16,425 nucleotides of DNA, taken from assembly GCA_964448185.1 (NCBI GenBank), contig CAYUVO010000058.1:1-16425 (forward strand), in the 5' to 3' direction. Source of the DNA: OFTM382 sp964448185. Its GTDB lineage: Bacteria > Planctomycetota > Phycisphaerae > Phycisphaerales > UBA1924. Below are positions 1 to 6,532 of this stretch, piece after piece. Under the pieces are notes generated by a model, which ran no database searches, was not told the origin of the DNA, and worked only from the letters and a program-made list of their open reading frames with translations. Position numbers and translations under genes: made by a program. Positions within the stretch are counted from its first letter, which is position 1, and each line of letters opens with the position of its first letter.

Positions 1-1
1 G

Positions 2-229
2 CTGCTCGTGTATCTTGCGAACCATCGTGATCGGGCGGTTTCACGCGAGGAGTTGCTCGCTCGCGTGTGGGGTGTGGATCCGCGTGGTCTTCGGACGCGG
101 AGTGTAGATATGGCGGTGGCTCGGCTGCGAGATTTATTGGGGGATGATTCGCACAAGCCACAGGTTATTGCGACGGTTCGGGGCCGGGGGTACAAGCTGG
201 TGCTGTCCGAAGAAGGTGGTGTTCGCTAG
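2..229 (+). CDS. OmpR-family response regulator, C-terminal DNA-binding domain (5' truncated by window edge)
   Basis: Only the last 75 codons are present and the reading frame is open to the left edge, so the receiver domain lies outside. The visible part is a winged-helix Trans_reg_C domain. It begins with a helix containing REELLARVWG, followed by the recognition-helix stretch RSVDMAVARLRDLLGDD and the wing hairpin ending in TVRGRGYKL. That order and the final RGxGY element are the signature of OmpR/PhoB-type regulators. After phosphorylation by a partner kinase such proteins bind promoter direct repeats. The stop codon TAG (227-229) is followed 11 nt later by a histidine kinase start, so the two form a two-component operon. 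The target genes cannot be read from the sequence. The GTG at codon 3 of the visible frame is an internal valine, not the start. Confidence 0.93.
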   Translation: MLVYLANHRDRAVSREELLARVWGVDPRGLRTRSVDMAVARLRDLLGDDSHKPQVIATVRGRGYKLVLSEEGGVR

Positions 230-232
230 GAG
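227..232 (+). promoter_or_regulatory. Shine-Dalgarno sequence of the histidine kinase, overlapping the regulator's stop codon
   Basis: TAGGAG contains the stop codon of the upstream regulator (TAG, 227-229) and a good anti-16S match (AGGAG). It lies 8 nt before the GTG at 241. This supports GTG 241 as the kinase start and suggests translational coupling of the two genes. Confidence 0.75.
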
Positions 233-240
233 CTGAAGAA

Positions 241-1971
241 GTGCGGATCGGTCTGACGTGGGTGATCTACAGCGTGTGTGTTTTGCTCGCGGTTGACGGG
301 CTGGCGTGGCTGACCTGGCGGACCGTGCAGGCTGAGCGTTCGCGCGAAGAGGCGCAGGCACGGGTGATTCATCAGCAGCGTGTGCAGCTCGCGCTATGGC
401 GGCTTGATTCATCGCTTGCGTGGATGCTGCGGACTGAATCGGGGCGTGACCCTGAGCAATACCGATCGTTTATGGAGCGCGGCGGCCACCCGGTGCCTTC
501 GCCTCTGCTCGGAGGTGCGCGTCCACCGATGCGATTGCATGTGGCGTGGACGCCCGGAGGTGGGTGGACGTCGCCGCAGGTGCCCACGGGAGATGACAGA
601 TCGCTTGCACAGAGGATGGGGATCGGTGTTGGCGTGATCGAAGTCGCGTCGCGTTGGCTTGGCGAGCTGGCTGAGCAGATGCCCGAGGATCCGCGGAGTG
701 ACTCGGCGCGGAAGCTGATGTCGCGGGCTGCTGGAGCGCCCAAGCCAGAGATGCGAGACGCGCGTAGATCGGATGCGGCAGGCGGATTTGCTGCAAGCAC
801 TGCGGGCATGGACGAGATGAAATCGGTCGATTCAGGCCCAACGCCACCCGCTAAGGAAGCGGACATTGGGCTGCGTGCGCGCAGGCAGTCGGCGGTGCTT
901 GCGCAGCGGAACGACGTCAGCGAAATTCTCACGCTCGATGAACCCATCGAGGGGGCGCTGCGTCCCTACTGGCTCGAAGTTTCGGGCGGCGAAACCGCAC
1001 TCGTTCTGATCCGCGACGCGAGAGTCGGGAACCAACGCGGGGTTGTCGGGGTGTGGGTGGATTGGATCAGTCTGCAAGCTGCGCTCAGCGGCGAGGTCGT
1101 GGATCTGTTGCCCTCGGCGACGCTCGCTCCGCTCGACGAACCGAACAGTATTTCGGTCGATCGGCTCGCGATGATCCCGGCGCGGGTCGTCGCGCCGTTC
1201 GAGTTCGAGATGCAGTGGCCGGGATTGAGCGCCGCCGCGTGGGGGTCGATCGCGACGAGCTGGTCGGCGGTGCTCGCTGCGGTGCTCGCGGTGGGCGTGG
1301 TGCTCAGGCAGACGTTGGCGTTGAGCGCTCGGCGGGCGAGCTTTGCGTCGGCGGTGTCGCACGAGCTGCGGACGCCGCTCACAGCGCTTCGGCTTCAAGC
1401 GGATCTGATGCCAGCGAGCGAACAGCGCGGCGGGATCATGCGCGAACAAGTCGGCAGGCTCGAATCCATCGTCGAGAGTGTGCTCGCCTATGCGGGAGTG
1501 CATCGAGCCGCTGAGTTGCAGACGCTCACGTTGAATGAAGCGATCGAGCCGATTGCGTCGGAACTCGCCGAGTTGGTTCGTCAAGCGGGCGGGACACTGA
1601 ACGTTGAGCTGGATGAACAGGGCAGCAGCACGCTTGTGCAGTGTGATCCGACGCTGTTGCACAGGGTGTTGATGAACCTGATCGCGAACTCGTGTGCGCA
1701 CGCCCGCGAGGGTCAAGCGTTAGAGGTCAATGTGCGCAGCGAACACGCTGGTCGGTGGTGTGATCTGATCGTTGCGGACAACGGCACGGGGATCGCACCG
1801 GACGAACGGCGCAGAGTGTTTCGGCCCTTTGTGGGTGAAACCAGCGGCGGGCTTGGGCTCGGGCTCGCCTTGGCGCGTGATGCAGCCGTCGCGATGGGCG
1901 GCAAGCTTACGCTGATGCGATCGCGGAGCCCCGGCGCGGCGTTTATGCTTCGGCTTCGACGAGCCTCGTGA
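241..1971 (+). CDS. Membrane sensor histidine kinase (HisKA / HATPase_c), no visible HAMP domain
   Basis: This 576-aa kinase is the likely partner of the regulator upstream. It senses an envelope signal and passes phosphate from His to the regulator's Asp. Residues about 4-25 form one membrane helix and about 335-357 a second, enclosing a roughly 310-residue extracytoplasmic region. The H-box SHELRTPLTALR carries the phospho-acceptor His374. The N-box LMNLIANSCAH holds Asn479 and Asn483, the G1 box VADNGTGIAP holds Asp513, and a glycine-rich G2 box GLGLGLALA follows near residues 535-545. Only about 15 residues separate the second helix from the H-box, too few for a HAMP domain. The extracytoplasmic part resembles no sensor fold I know, and residues about 145-220 are a charged, Ala/Pro/Met-rich, probably disordered stretch. 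The signal is therefore unknown. The GTG start is chosen from the well-spaced TAGGAG. Confidence 0.93.
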   Translation: MRIGLTWVIYSVCVLLAVDGLAWLTWRTVQAERSREEAQARVIHQQRVQLALWRLDSSLAWMLRTESGRDPEQYRSFMERGGHPVPSPLLGGARPPMRLHVAWTPGGGWTSPQVPTGDDRSLAQRMGIGVGVIEVASRWLGELAEQMPEDPRSDSARKLMSRAAGAPKPEMRDARRSDAAGGFAASTAGMDEMKSVDSGPTPPAKEADIGLRARRQSAVLAQRNDVSEILTLDEPIEGALRPYWLEVSGGETALVLIRDARVGNQRGVVGVWVDWISLQAALSGEVVDLLPSATLAPLDEPNSISVDRLAMIPARVVAPFEFEMQWPGLSAAAWGSIATSWSAVLAAVLAVGVVLRQTLALSARRASFASAVSHELRTPLTALRLQADLMPASEQRGGIMREQVGRLESIVESVLAYAGVHRAAELQTLTLNEAIEPIASELAELVRQAGGTLNVELDEQGSSTLVQCDPTLLHRVLMNLIANSCAHAREGQALEVNVRSEHAGRWCDLIVADNGTGIAPDERRRVFRPFVGETSGGLGLGLALARDAAVAMGGKLTLMRSRSPGAAFMLRLRRAS

Positions 1972-1972
1972 G

Positions 1973-2000
1973 CCGGTTTGAGCTATGAAAGCTGAACTGG
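1973..2000. terminator. Stem-loop directly after the kinase stop codon, possible terminator
   Basis: Starting 2 nt after the TGA, CCGGTT (1973-1978) pairs with AACTGG (1995-2000) with one G-T pair. Inside that, AGCT (1981-1984) pairs with AGCT (1990-1993) around an ATGAA loop, with a small 2x1 internal loop between the two stems. No T-run follows on either strand, so intrinsic termination would be weak. It sits between convergent genes, where a hairpin could serve both directions. Confidence 0.35.
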
Positions 2001-2040
2001 ATCTGTGCTGTATGACCGAACCTGATCTGCGCCGATTGCA

Positions 2041-2112
2041 CTGATCGCGAAGACGCGGTCAGTGGCACACGAGTTCGTGACCCCGACCACGCGGTCAGTG
2101 GCGCGCGATCGC
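2041..2112. repeat. Imperfect 36-bp tandem duplication spanning the 3' end of the amidohydrolase gene
   Basis: Bases 2041-2076 and 2077-2112 align without gaps at 26 of 36 positions. They share an identical 14-bp core, ACGCGGTCAGTGGC, at 2053-2066 and 2089-2102. The core in the second copy contains the TGA stop of the minus-strand amidohydrolase (2095-2097), so the first copy is a duplicate of the gene's end lying just beyond it. The non-coding copy carries a short inverted repeat, CACGA-GT-TCGTG, at 2068-2079. Confidence 0.55.
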
Positions 2113-3351
2113 GAGCTCGACCATGGCTCTAATGCCCGGGCCGATGGCTTCGTCGTTGAAATCAAACGTGGGTTGATGCAGTCTTGGAGTAGTCGCGGGG
2201 TCGTCGCCTACGGGGAGCAGACCCAGGATGAAGAAGCACGCGGGGACGTGCTGGCCGTAGTAGCTGAAGTCTTCGCCGCCCATAAATGGATCGGGGACGG
2301 TGACGACGTGCTGGGGGCCGAAGGTGCGCCGGGCGACGTCAAAGAACAGGTCTGTGGCCTCGGGATGGTTGTTGGTCACGGGGTAGCCCGGACGCCAATC
2401 GATCTCGGCGGTGCATCCCTGCGAAGCGGCGGCGGACTCGACGATGCGCACAAAGTGTGTGTGTGCTTGTACGCGAGTGGCGTCGCTGAGTGTGCGCACG
2501 GTGCCGGTGAGTTCGATGGAATCGGGGACGACGTTATCGACCGCCCCGCCATGAATCGTGGAGACGGTGCAGACGATGGGGTCGAGAGGGTTGATGGCTC
2601 GGCTTGCGAGGGTCTGGAGGCTGGTGATGACGGCTGCCGAGGCGACAATGGGATCACGCAGTAAGTGGGGCATGGCGGCGTGCCCGCCGCTACCACGAAT
2701 GGTGACGATGAAGTCATCGGTTGCAGCGAGCAGTGGACCGGTGCGCGTGCCGAGGATCCCGAGCTGAATTTCTGGCCAGCCGTGAAGACCGAAGACGCGG
2801 GCGACGCGCGGGCCGAGCCCGCCTCCGGTGGCGCCGTCGAGGGCGCCTTCGTTGCACATGCGGTCGGCGCCGCCGCCGTGTTCTTCAGCGGGCTGAAAGA
2901 TGAACGTGATCGGGTTGGGTCGGTGTTCGATGGTCGCGAGGATTTTGGCTGCGCCTAGGAGGATGGTGGTGTGTCCGTCGTGGCCGCAGGCGTGCATGAC
3001 GCCGGGAGTGTTTGAGGCCCAAGGGTGGCCGGTGGCTTCGGTGATGGGCAGAGCGTCCATGTCGGCGCGCAAGGCGACCGCGAGATGATCGGCGGAGTCG
3101 GCAGCGGTCGCGGGGAGGTGGGCGAGGATGCCCGTGCCGCCTGCGAAGCCGGTCTTGAACTCAAGGCCCGGGATCTTGGCGAGGAGTTGCTGGATGCACT
3201 CGGACGTTCGGCGTTCTTCGTTGCTCAGCTCGGGATGCTGATGGAAGTCGTGACGCAGCGCGACGAGTTCGGGCAACAGAACGTCGATCGCATTCTCGAT
3301 GGAGTCGTGCATGGCATCGGTTACCTGAGGATTAGCAGCTTGAGTGGGCAT
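2095..3351 (-). CDS. M20D-family metallo-amidohydrolase (N-acyl amino acid / hippurate / IAA-conjugate hydrolase type)
   Basis: This 418-aa enzyme belongs to the M20D amidohydrolases, which cut amide bonds of N-acylated amino acids using a two-metal centre. The signature elements are in order: RADMDALPI (95-103), HACGHDGHT (120-128), QPAEEHGGG (153-161), GLHGWP (188-193), the dimerisation-domain motif GSGGHAAMPH (220-229), GGEDFSYY (358-365) and LHQPTFDFND (391-400). By family comparison the metal ligands are Cys122, His124, Glu157, His190 and His392, with Glu156 as general base, and all are present. No signal peptide is seen, so it is probably cytoplasmic. It starts 30 nt after the solute-binding protein gene and is probably co-transcribed with it. 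The ATG at 3351 has no clear Shine-Dalgarno, and codon 14 (ATG) is an alternative. The substrate cannot be deduced; family assignment is firm, specificity is not. Confidence 0.92.
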   Translation of the reverse strand: MPTQAANPQVTDAMHDSIENAIDVLLPELVALRHDFHQHPELSNEERRTSECIQQLLAKIPGLEFKTGFAGGTGILAHLPATAADSADHLAVALRADMDALPITEATGHPWASNTPGVMHACGHDGHTTILLGAAKILATIEHRPNPITFIFQPAEEHGGGADRMCNEGALDGATGGGLGPRVARVFGLHGWPEIQLGILGTRTGPLLAATDDFIVTIRGSGGHAAMPHLLRDPIVASAAVITSLQTLASRAINPLDPIVCTVSTIHGGAVDNVVPDSIELTGTVRTLSDATRVQAHTHFVRIVESAAASQGCTAEIDWRPGYPVTNNHPEATDLFFDVARRTFGPQHVVTVPDPFMGGEDFSYYGQHVPACFFILGLLPVGDDPATTPRLHQPTFDFNDEAIGPGIRAMVELAIARH

Positions 3352-3381
3352 GGGTTGATGGTAGGGCTTGCGGTTGGTGGT

Positions 3382-4476
3382 TCACCGACCCGTGAGTGTT
3401 CGTTCGACGATAGCAAGAGCCTCGGGAACCGCGTCGGCAACGGGCCCAACGGGGACGAGCACGCCGCCGAAGTGGGCGGATGATTCAGCGAGTACAGGGG
3501 GTCCCCATTGGGCAAACTCGCTGCGCAGGTGTGGGCGGATGGGCAGGTTGTGCGAATCGCTCTGGGCGATACGCCTGCTGGTGCGTTCGGAGAGGAGGAA
3601 CGCCATAAGCGTTTGGGCGTGTTCGGGGTTGGGCGCACCCGCGACAAGGGCGACGGTGTTGGGGATCAGTAACGGCCCGGTGTCGCACAGGGTGTTGGGC
3701 TCGGCGGGTTGTTCATCGGTGGGGAGAGTTTCGTACACGGCGTCAACGGGCCAGCCGTTGCGTTGGCCAGCCCATATGTCGTCGGTGTCGGTGAGCCCGA
3801 TGAGGATTTCGCCTTGGGCGATGCCGCGAACGATCGCGGAGTTGCTGTTGTAGAGGCGGATGTTGTTGTCGTGCATCCGGTTGAGCCATGATTCGAGGGC
3901 GTCGGGGCCGCAGAGATGGGCGAGAGCAGCGACGTGCCCACGGGTGGTGCCAAACTCGGGGCGGGCGATCCCGACGCGGCCCTTGAAGCGCGGATGGGTG
4001 AGTTCTTCGAGCGTCGTGGGCGGTTGGTCAAACTGGCCAGCGCGCACGGCGAGCACCCGCGCACGCAGCGCAAACCCGATCCAGTATTCGTTCGTGAGTT
4101 CGGTGGGCCAATCGGGCAGGTCGCTTCGGATGGAATCGGGGACGGGTGCGAGGGCGTTCTCGCGGGCGAGGCGTTCGGTGGCGAAGGGTTCGCTCGACCA
4201 CCAGACGTCGGCTCTTGGGTGATCGCGTTCGGCGAGCAGGCGGTGCATGAGGCCGGTGGTTTTGGTGGCTTCGGTATCGCCTATGAGATCGACCTTGATG
4301 CCCGTCTGGGTTTCAAAGTCGTTGATGATATTGGTGAGGAGTTCGTCGTCGACGGAGCTGTAGAGCGTGACGCGGGGTGTGGGTGGCTGCGGTGTGCGCG
4401 CACACGAGGTCAATCCGAGAGCGAGCAGCACAAAGATACCCCGGAGAATGTGATGCCCTAGAGCCATGCCAAACAT
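3382..4476 (-). CDS. Lipoprotein periplasmic solute-binding protein (iron/SBP_bac type ABC transporter family)
   Basis: This 364-aa protein starts with a lipoprotein signal: a hydrophobic stretch at residues 13-22, then the lipobox LTSC with Cys25 as the lipidated residue. The mature part has the type II periplasmic-binding fold markers VTLYSSVDDEL, a DVWWSSEPFATERL segment, and YNSNSAIVRGIAQGE followed by IGLTDTDDIW. These match the FbpA/AfuA/FutA-like branch. In ferric-binding FbpA proteins the last segment usually carries a Tyr-Tyr pair; here it reads TDTDD, so a ferric-ion role is doubtful. No permease or ATPase gene is adjacent, so it is an orphan binding protein. It begins 9 nt after the coiled-coil protein's stop and lies 30 nt upstream of the amidohydrolase. 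No convincing Shine-Dalgarno precedes either ATG (codons 1 and 4), which suggests translation coupled to the upstream gene. Confidence 0.88.
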   Translation of the reverse strand: MFGMALGHHILRGIFVLLALGLTSCARTPQPPTPRVTLYSSVDDELLTNIINDFETQTGIKVDLIGDTEATKTTGLMHRLLAERDHPRADVWWSSEPFATERLARENALAPVPDSIRSDLPDWPTELTNEYWIGFALRARVLAVRAGQFDQPPTTLEELTHPRFKGRVGIARPEFGTTRGHVAALAHLCGPDALESWLNRMHDNNIRLYNSNSAIVRGIAQGEILIGLTDTDDIWAGQRNGWPVDAVYETLPTDEQPAEPNTLCDTGPLLIPNTVALVAGAPNPEHAQTLMAFLLSERTSRRIAQSDSHNLPIRPHLRSEFAQWGPPVLAESSAHFGGVLVPVGPVADAVPEALAIVERTLTGR

Positions 4477-4485
4477 GCGGCGAGC

Positions 4486-6306
4486 TTACTCGGGATCGGG
4501 CTCTGATGCTGGTTCAGGCTTTGCCGCGGGCTTGTTGGCAGTGATTTCTTTGGCGCGTTGTTCGAGCCTGCCGAAGTACGCCTTGACCGATTCGTGGTAT
4601 TCGCGTGGCACGAGCTGTTCTTCGAGCGCTTCGCTGGTGGCTTGCTTTGCAGCATGTGCGACAGCGCCCGCGAACTCTTGCACTGATTCGCCCCGAATGG
4701 AATCGCCAAAGACGAGGCGTGAACCGATGATCGGGCCGCCCTGATTGAGGACGCGGGCCTTGATGTTCTCGGTCATAAAATCGGTGGCTTGCGCATCGGG
4801 CCCTTGGCCGTTGCCTTGACCCGGGCCGCCCGAGCCCGTGCCCATACCTTTGGATGAACCGGCAGACCATTGGCCGGTGGGGCCCGGCTTGTTCTGGTTG
4901 CCCTGGCCCATGCCTTGTCCCATGCCCGGGTTGTCGCACTGAGCCCATGACTGGGCGCCGTTGGATTGGCCGAGCTGGTTGAGTTGTTGCATGGCTTGCT
5001 GCATGGCTTGGTCCATCGCCTGCATGTCTTGCTGGGTCATTTCCATTTGGCTGAGCTGGCCGCCGAGTTGTTGCATGGCCTGCTGCATGGCTTGTGGGTC
5101 CATGTTCATGGCTTGGCTCATGCTCTGCATCGCCTGACTCATGGCCTGTGCTTGCTGGGCAGCCTGCTGCATGGCTTGGGACTTCTGGGCGAGCTGTTGC
5201 TTTTGCTCCTCGCTCATGTTCTTCATCTGGTCGAGCGCTTGTTGGAGCTGCTCGGGCGTGGCAGCGGCAGCCTGTGAAGCCTGCTGGGCGCTCATGCCCG
5301 CTTGGCGAAGCGCCTGCTCAAGATCGCTTTTGTTCTTGGCGAGTTTGTCGAGCTGCTTGGCGACGTTATCGAGTTGTTTGGAGAGCTGGTCTTTTTGAGC
5401 TTTGGAGAGCGAGCCGGCGTCGAGCTTGGCCTTGAGTTGCTTGAGTTTGGCTTTGGCGCCGCGCATGTCGCCACGGGCCATGTCTCGGGCGAGTTCGGTC
5501 AGCGGCCCCTGGCCCGGTGTACGCATCTGGCGGAGCATGGTTTCGAGCGATCGTGCCGCCTTTGATTCGTCGTTGTTGAGCTTGTCGTCGAGTTCTTTGG
5601 TCAGGCTCGTGAGCTTGCGCATGGCGACGTTGCGGACCTCGGCGGCGGTCGTGGGCTCGTCAAGCTCGCGGTTCATCAGGTCGAGCGCATCGCCTTCGAG
5701 CGAGCCGAGTTCGACGTTGGATTTGCTGAGAATGGCTTTCGCCTTCTCGATCGCGGTGATCGCTTCGGTCTTGGCGTCCTGGATGTCGCGTTGGGTGTCG
5801 ATCTGCGCCTGGCGGTCGGCCTGCTTGCCGAGCAGGTCCATCGTGGGCATCAGGAACCAGAGCACCGTGAACGCAAGCAAGCTGGCTAAAGGAACCTGCC
5901 AGAACCGGGGGCCTTCGATCGGCAGCGCGTCGCGGACGACCACCCGCCGGGCTTTAGCGGTGGCGCTCTCGACGACCGCTTGCGACCACGGATCTTTCGC
6001 GTCTTCGACGCAGAGTGCTGTGCTGAGTGATTCGCGGAGCGAGGCTTTGTCATCGAGCACCCGGGCGACCTCGGCCTCGCGGGCGCGAGTCGTCAATGCC
6101 CAGCCAGCCGCACCCAAAGCGCCCGCGCCCGCTGCCCACAACGCGATGTCGGTCCAGGGCAGGTGGAGTGCCATCAAACGGTCGGCGATCAGCACCAGCA
6201 AGAGCACGATCGTGACGATCGCAAGCGCCCAAGCGGCGGAACCGATCAGGTCGATCAGCAGCAATCGGCGAGCTGCGATGCGGACTACGCGGCGGATGTC
6301 GTCCAT
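4486..6306 (-). CDS. Coiled-coil membrane protein with Gln/Met-rich region (DUF4175-like companion of VWA clusters)
   Basis: This 606-aa protein has N-terminal hydrophobic helices (about 15-46, 51-73 and 134-156). A long Lys/Asp/Leu/Gln-rich region predicted to be coiled coil follows (about 160-440), whose last part is almost entirely Gln, Met, Ala and Ser. Next come a Gly/Gln/Pro-rich linker (about 455-510) and a conserved-looking C-terminal segment with FGDSIRGESVQEFAG and VPREYHESVKAYFGRLEQR. Proteins of this layout with a similar ending (xPxEYxxxVxxYF) are, to my knowledge, usually found with MoxR/DUF58/VWA gene runs in planctomycetes, where they are labelled hypothetical or DUF4175. Here such a run lies at 11686 onwards on the other strand. 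It is probably a periplasm-facing scaffold. The start is supported by GGAAGG 9 nt upstream. It appears to be the first gene of a three-gene operon. Biochemical function is unknown. Confidence 0.85.
   Translation of the reverse strand: MDDIRRVVRIAARRLLLIDLIGSAAWALAIVTIVLLLVLIADRLMALHLPWTDIALWAAGAGALGAAGWALTTRAREAEVARVLDDKASLRESLSTALCVEDAKDPWSQAVVESATAKARRVVVRDALPIEGPRFWQVPLASLLAFTVLWFLMPTMDLLGKQADRQAQIDTQRDIQDAKTEAITAIEKAKAILSKSNVELGSLEGDALDLMNRELDEPTTAAEVRNVAMRKLTSLTKELDDKLNNDESKAARSLETMLRQMRTPGQGPLTELARDMARGDMRGAKAKLKQLKAKLDAGSLSKAQKDQLSKQLDNVAKQLDKLAKNKSDLEQALRQAGMSAQQASQAAAATPEQLQQALDQMKNMSEEQKQQLAQKSQAMQQAAQQAQAMSQAMQSMSQAMNMDPQAMQQAMQQLGGQLSQMEMTQQDMQAMDQAMQQAMQQLNQLGQSNGAQSWAQCDNPGMGQGMGQGNQNKPGPTGQWSAGSSKGMGTGSGGPGQGNGQGPDAQATDFMTENIKARVLNQGGPIIGSRLVFGDSIRGESVQEFAGAVAHAAKQATSEALEEQLVPREYHESVKAYFGRLEQRAKEITANKPAAKPEPASEPDPE
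4987..5180 (-). repeat. Degenerate coding repeats for the Gln/Met/Ala-rich segment
   Basis: Within the coiled-coil protein gene, a 10-12 bp unit resembling CATGGCTTGCTG (plus strand) recurs many times with variation. It encodes runs such as QAMQQAMQQ and SQAMQSMSQAM. Spacing is irregular and the units are in frame, so this is an expanded low-complexity coding segment and not a CRISPR or an intergenic repeat. Confidence 0.6.
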
Positions 6307-6315
6307 CAGTGAGTG

Positions 6316-6321
6316 CCTTCC
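6316..6321 (-). promoter_or_regulatory. Shine-Dalgarno for the coiled-coil protein
   Basis: GGAAGG on the minus strand lies 9 nt before the ATG at 6306. It fixes that codon as the start of the 606-aa protein. Confidence 0.65.
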
Positions 6322-6341
6322 AAAGAGGCTCCGTCCAGAGC

Positions 6342-6353
6342 GTTGGTGCCAAC
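6342..6353. repeat. 12-bp inverted repeat, possible operator
   Basis: GTTGG (6342-6346) and CCAAC (6349-6353) form a perfect two-fold site with a 2-bp centre. It lies 36-47 nt upstream of the coiled-coil gene start. The gap is too short for a good RNA hairpin, so a protein-binding site is the more natural reading. Five-base arms can arise by chance. Confidence 0.25.
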
Positions 6354-6532
6354 ACAGATCTCATCGGCGATCTGCAGCAGCTTCTATCTATACCTACCTA
6401 TACGGGTCAGACGCCGCAGGTTTTCGGTTGCAGCGGCAGTTGTGTGATATTTGGAATATGATAGGTGCTCTGGAGGCTGTAGATCGAGCGCGTTGCATTG
6501 TGCGTGGTCATGGCCGATGATTCCCAGCTGTG

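Larger units (their letters stand above)
6307..6532. promoter_or_regulatory. Divergent intergenic region between the coiled-coil protein operon and the O-antigen ligase gene
   Basis: These 226 bp must hold promoters for both directions. Visible elements are a 12-bp inverted repeat GTTGG-TG-CCAAC (6342-6353) in the minus-strand leader, an imperfect 10-bp direct repeat CTATCTATAC / CTACCTATAC (6384-6403, 9 of 10 identical) in the most AT-rich part, and a plus-strand -10-like TATGAT (6457-6462). I found no -35 box at proper spacing for either strand, so exact promoters are not called. No reading frame here looks like a gene. Confidence 0.4.

Noticed and set aside
832..1716. 294-aa minus-strand frame within the histidine kinase
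   Set aside because: It is Arg/His/Pro-rich with no motif, and opposite to a clear kinase with all its boxes. It is a typical GC-rich shadow.
2062..2664. 200-aa plus-strand frame opposite the amidohydrolase
   Set aside because: The minus strand has an intact M20D enzyme with all metal ligands; the plus frame has no recognisable domain.
4987..5180. Possible CRISPR array from recurring 10-12 bp units
   Set aside because: The units are short, irregularly spaced and in frame within a Gln/Met-coding segment. There are no unique spacers and no cas genes.
6440..6462. Sigma-70 promoter TTGTGT / TATGAT
   Set aside because: The spacing is 11 bp, far from the needed 16-18, so only the -10-like hexamer is noted.
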